Below, one piece after another: positions 5,354-5,709 of a stretch of DNA of 5,709 nt; positions within the stretch are counted from its first letter, which is position 1, and each line of letters begins with the position of its first letter. This stretch comes from Candidatus Thorarchaeota archaeon. Lineage in GTDB: Archaea > Asgardarchaeota > Thorarchaeia > Thorarchaeales > Thorarchaeaceae. Below the pieces are notes generated by a model. The model saw only the letters and a program-made list of their open reading frames with translations, did not search any database and was not told where the DNA came from. The stretch spans positions 1 to 5,709 of the forward strand of contig JAHQWZ010000139.1 in NCBI GenBank assembly GCA_029856425.1, in the 5' to 3' direction. The position numbers were made by a program, and so were the translations under genes.

Positions 5354-5707
5354 CTAGTCTACCTTGCGCAGTACAACTCGAGATACACCAGGTATCTTCC
5401 TGAGGCTCTCCTCAAGCTCCTTCAGTGTAACAACTAGCTGGTCTGGCACAAAGTAGCATTCGTAATAGCATTTTTCGCCCCTGAGACAAACGCCAGTCGT
5501 GAAGATGATGTCGCTTAGCTTGGCATCGTTGAAAGCGAAGTTTAGCTGCTTCAAGAAGTTCCTTGAGAGATCGCTGATCTCGATTCGAAGCAGGTAAATA
5601 TCATCGCTGGAAACCGGAAAGATCTTCATAACACGGTCTTTATGATGTAACACAGTCAAAGCCGCACGTTCCCCAATATCGGCTACGAAATCTTGAGGAA
5701 ATTCCAC
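5354..5707 (-). CDS. ACT-like domain protein, 5' end not resolved
   Basis: 117 residues are readable on the - strand. GTG 5707 could be the start, but the frame is open to the window edge, so the gene may be longer. Residues about 36-117 follow the beta-alpha-beta-beta-alpha-beta order of an ACT domain: strand DIYLLRIEIS (36-45), helix LSRNFLKQLNFAF (47-59), strand DIIFTTGVCL (66-75), strand EKCYYECYFV (78-87), helix TLKELEESLRKI (94-105), and strand VSRVVLRKV (108-116), with a typical IPGV turn before the last strand. ACT domains bind small ligands such as amino acids and regulate an attached or partner enzyme. Three cysteines (74, 80, 84) sit on the two central strands, which is unusual and could mean metal or redox sensing. 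No catalytic domain is visible, so it is either a free-standing regulator or the C-terminus of a larger enzyme. The fold call rests on pattern alone. Confidence 0.7.
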   Translation of the reverse strand: MEFPQDFVADIGERAALTVLHHKDRVMKIFPVSSDDIYLLRIEISDLSRNFLKQLNFAFNDAKLSDIIFTTGVCLRGEKCYYECYFVPDQLVVTLKELEESLRKIPGVSRVVLRKVD

Positions 5708-5709
5708 GG

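Noticed and set aside
1..5709. CRISPR arrays, tRNA or rRNA genes, transposase genes and IS ends.
   Set aside because: No regularly spaced repeats, no T-loop GGTTCRA-type motif in the intergenic spaces, and no transposase-like frame or terminal repeats were seen.

Overview
The window looks like a piece of an archaeal chromosome. The best evidence is two adjacent RIO-type atypical protein kinases (a family centred on archaea and eukaryotes), TATA/BRE-like elements in front of several genes, and a GGAGGTG ribosome-binding site that fits the archaeal 16S tail. An Asgard archaeon such as a thorarchaeon is possible, but this is inference from gene style and moderate base composition, not proof. The XPB helicase is of the long type I associate with bacteria, so mixed ancestry of the genome is visible even in this short stretch.

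Layout, left to right. A possible 3' tail of an upstream + strand gene (to 59) abuts an aminoglycoside/choline-kinase-like phosphotransferase (60-1046, +). This meets an XPB/Rad25-family DNA helicase (1043-2746, -) tail to tail, with both stop codons inside one CTAG. A gene-poor region of about 480 bp (2747-3227) separates the helicase from the kinases. It holds a candidate helicase promoter on the - strand and, on the + strand, a good BRE/TATA promoter feeding a 20-29 residue mini-ORF that ends in a hairpin and T-rich stretch. Two tandem RIO1-like kinases follow (3228-4073 and 4104-4904, +), 30 bp apart and clearly paralogous. Then come a 74-residue hypothetical protein (5020-5244, +), a palindromic terminator serving both strands, and the 3' part of an ACT-like domain protein (5354 onward, -) that runs to the window edge.

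How they may work together: the two RIO paralogues are probably one transcription unit and may act as a pair. The helicase stands alone, without the XPB partner nuclease Bax1 or an XPD gene in view. The phosphotransferase, the small protein and the ACT protein have no visible functional link to the RIO pair. The points most worth a second look are the divergent RIO tandem, the unassigned promoter plus mini-ORF upstream of it, and the bacterial-type XPB.
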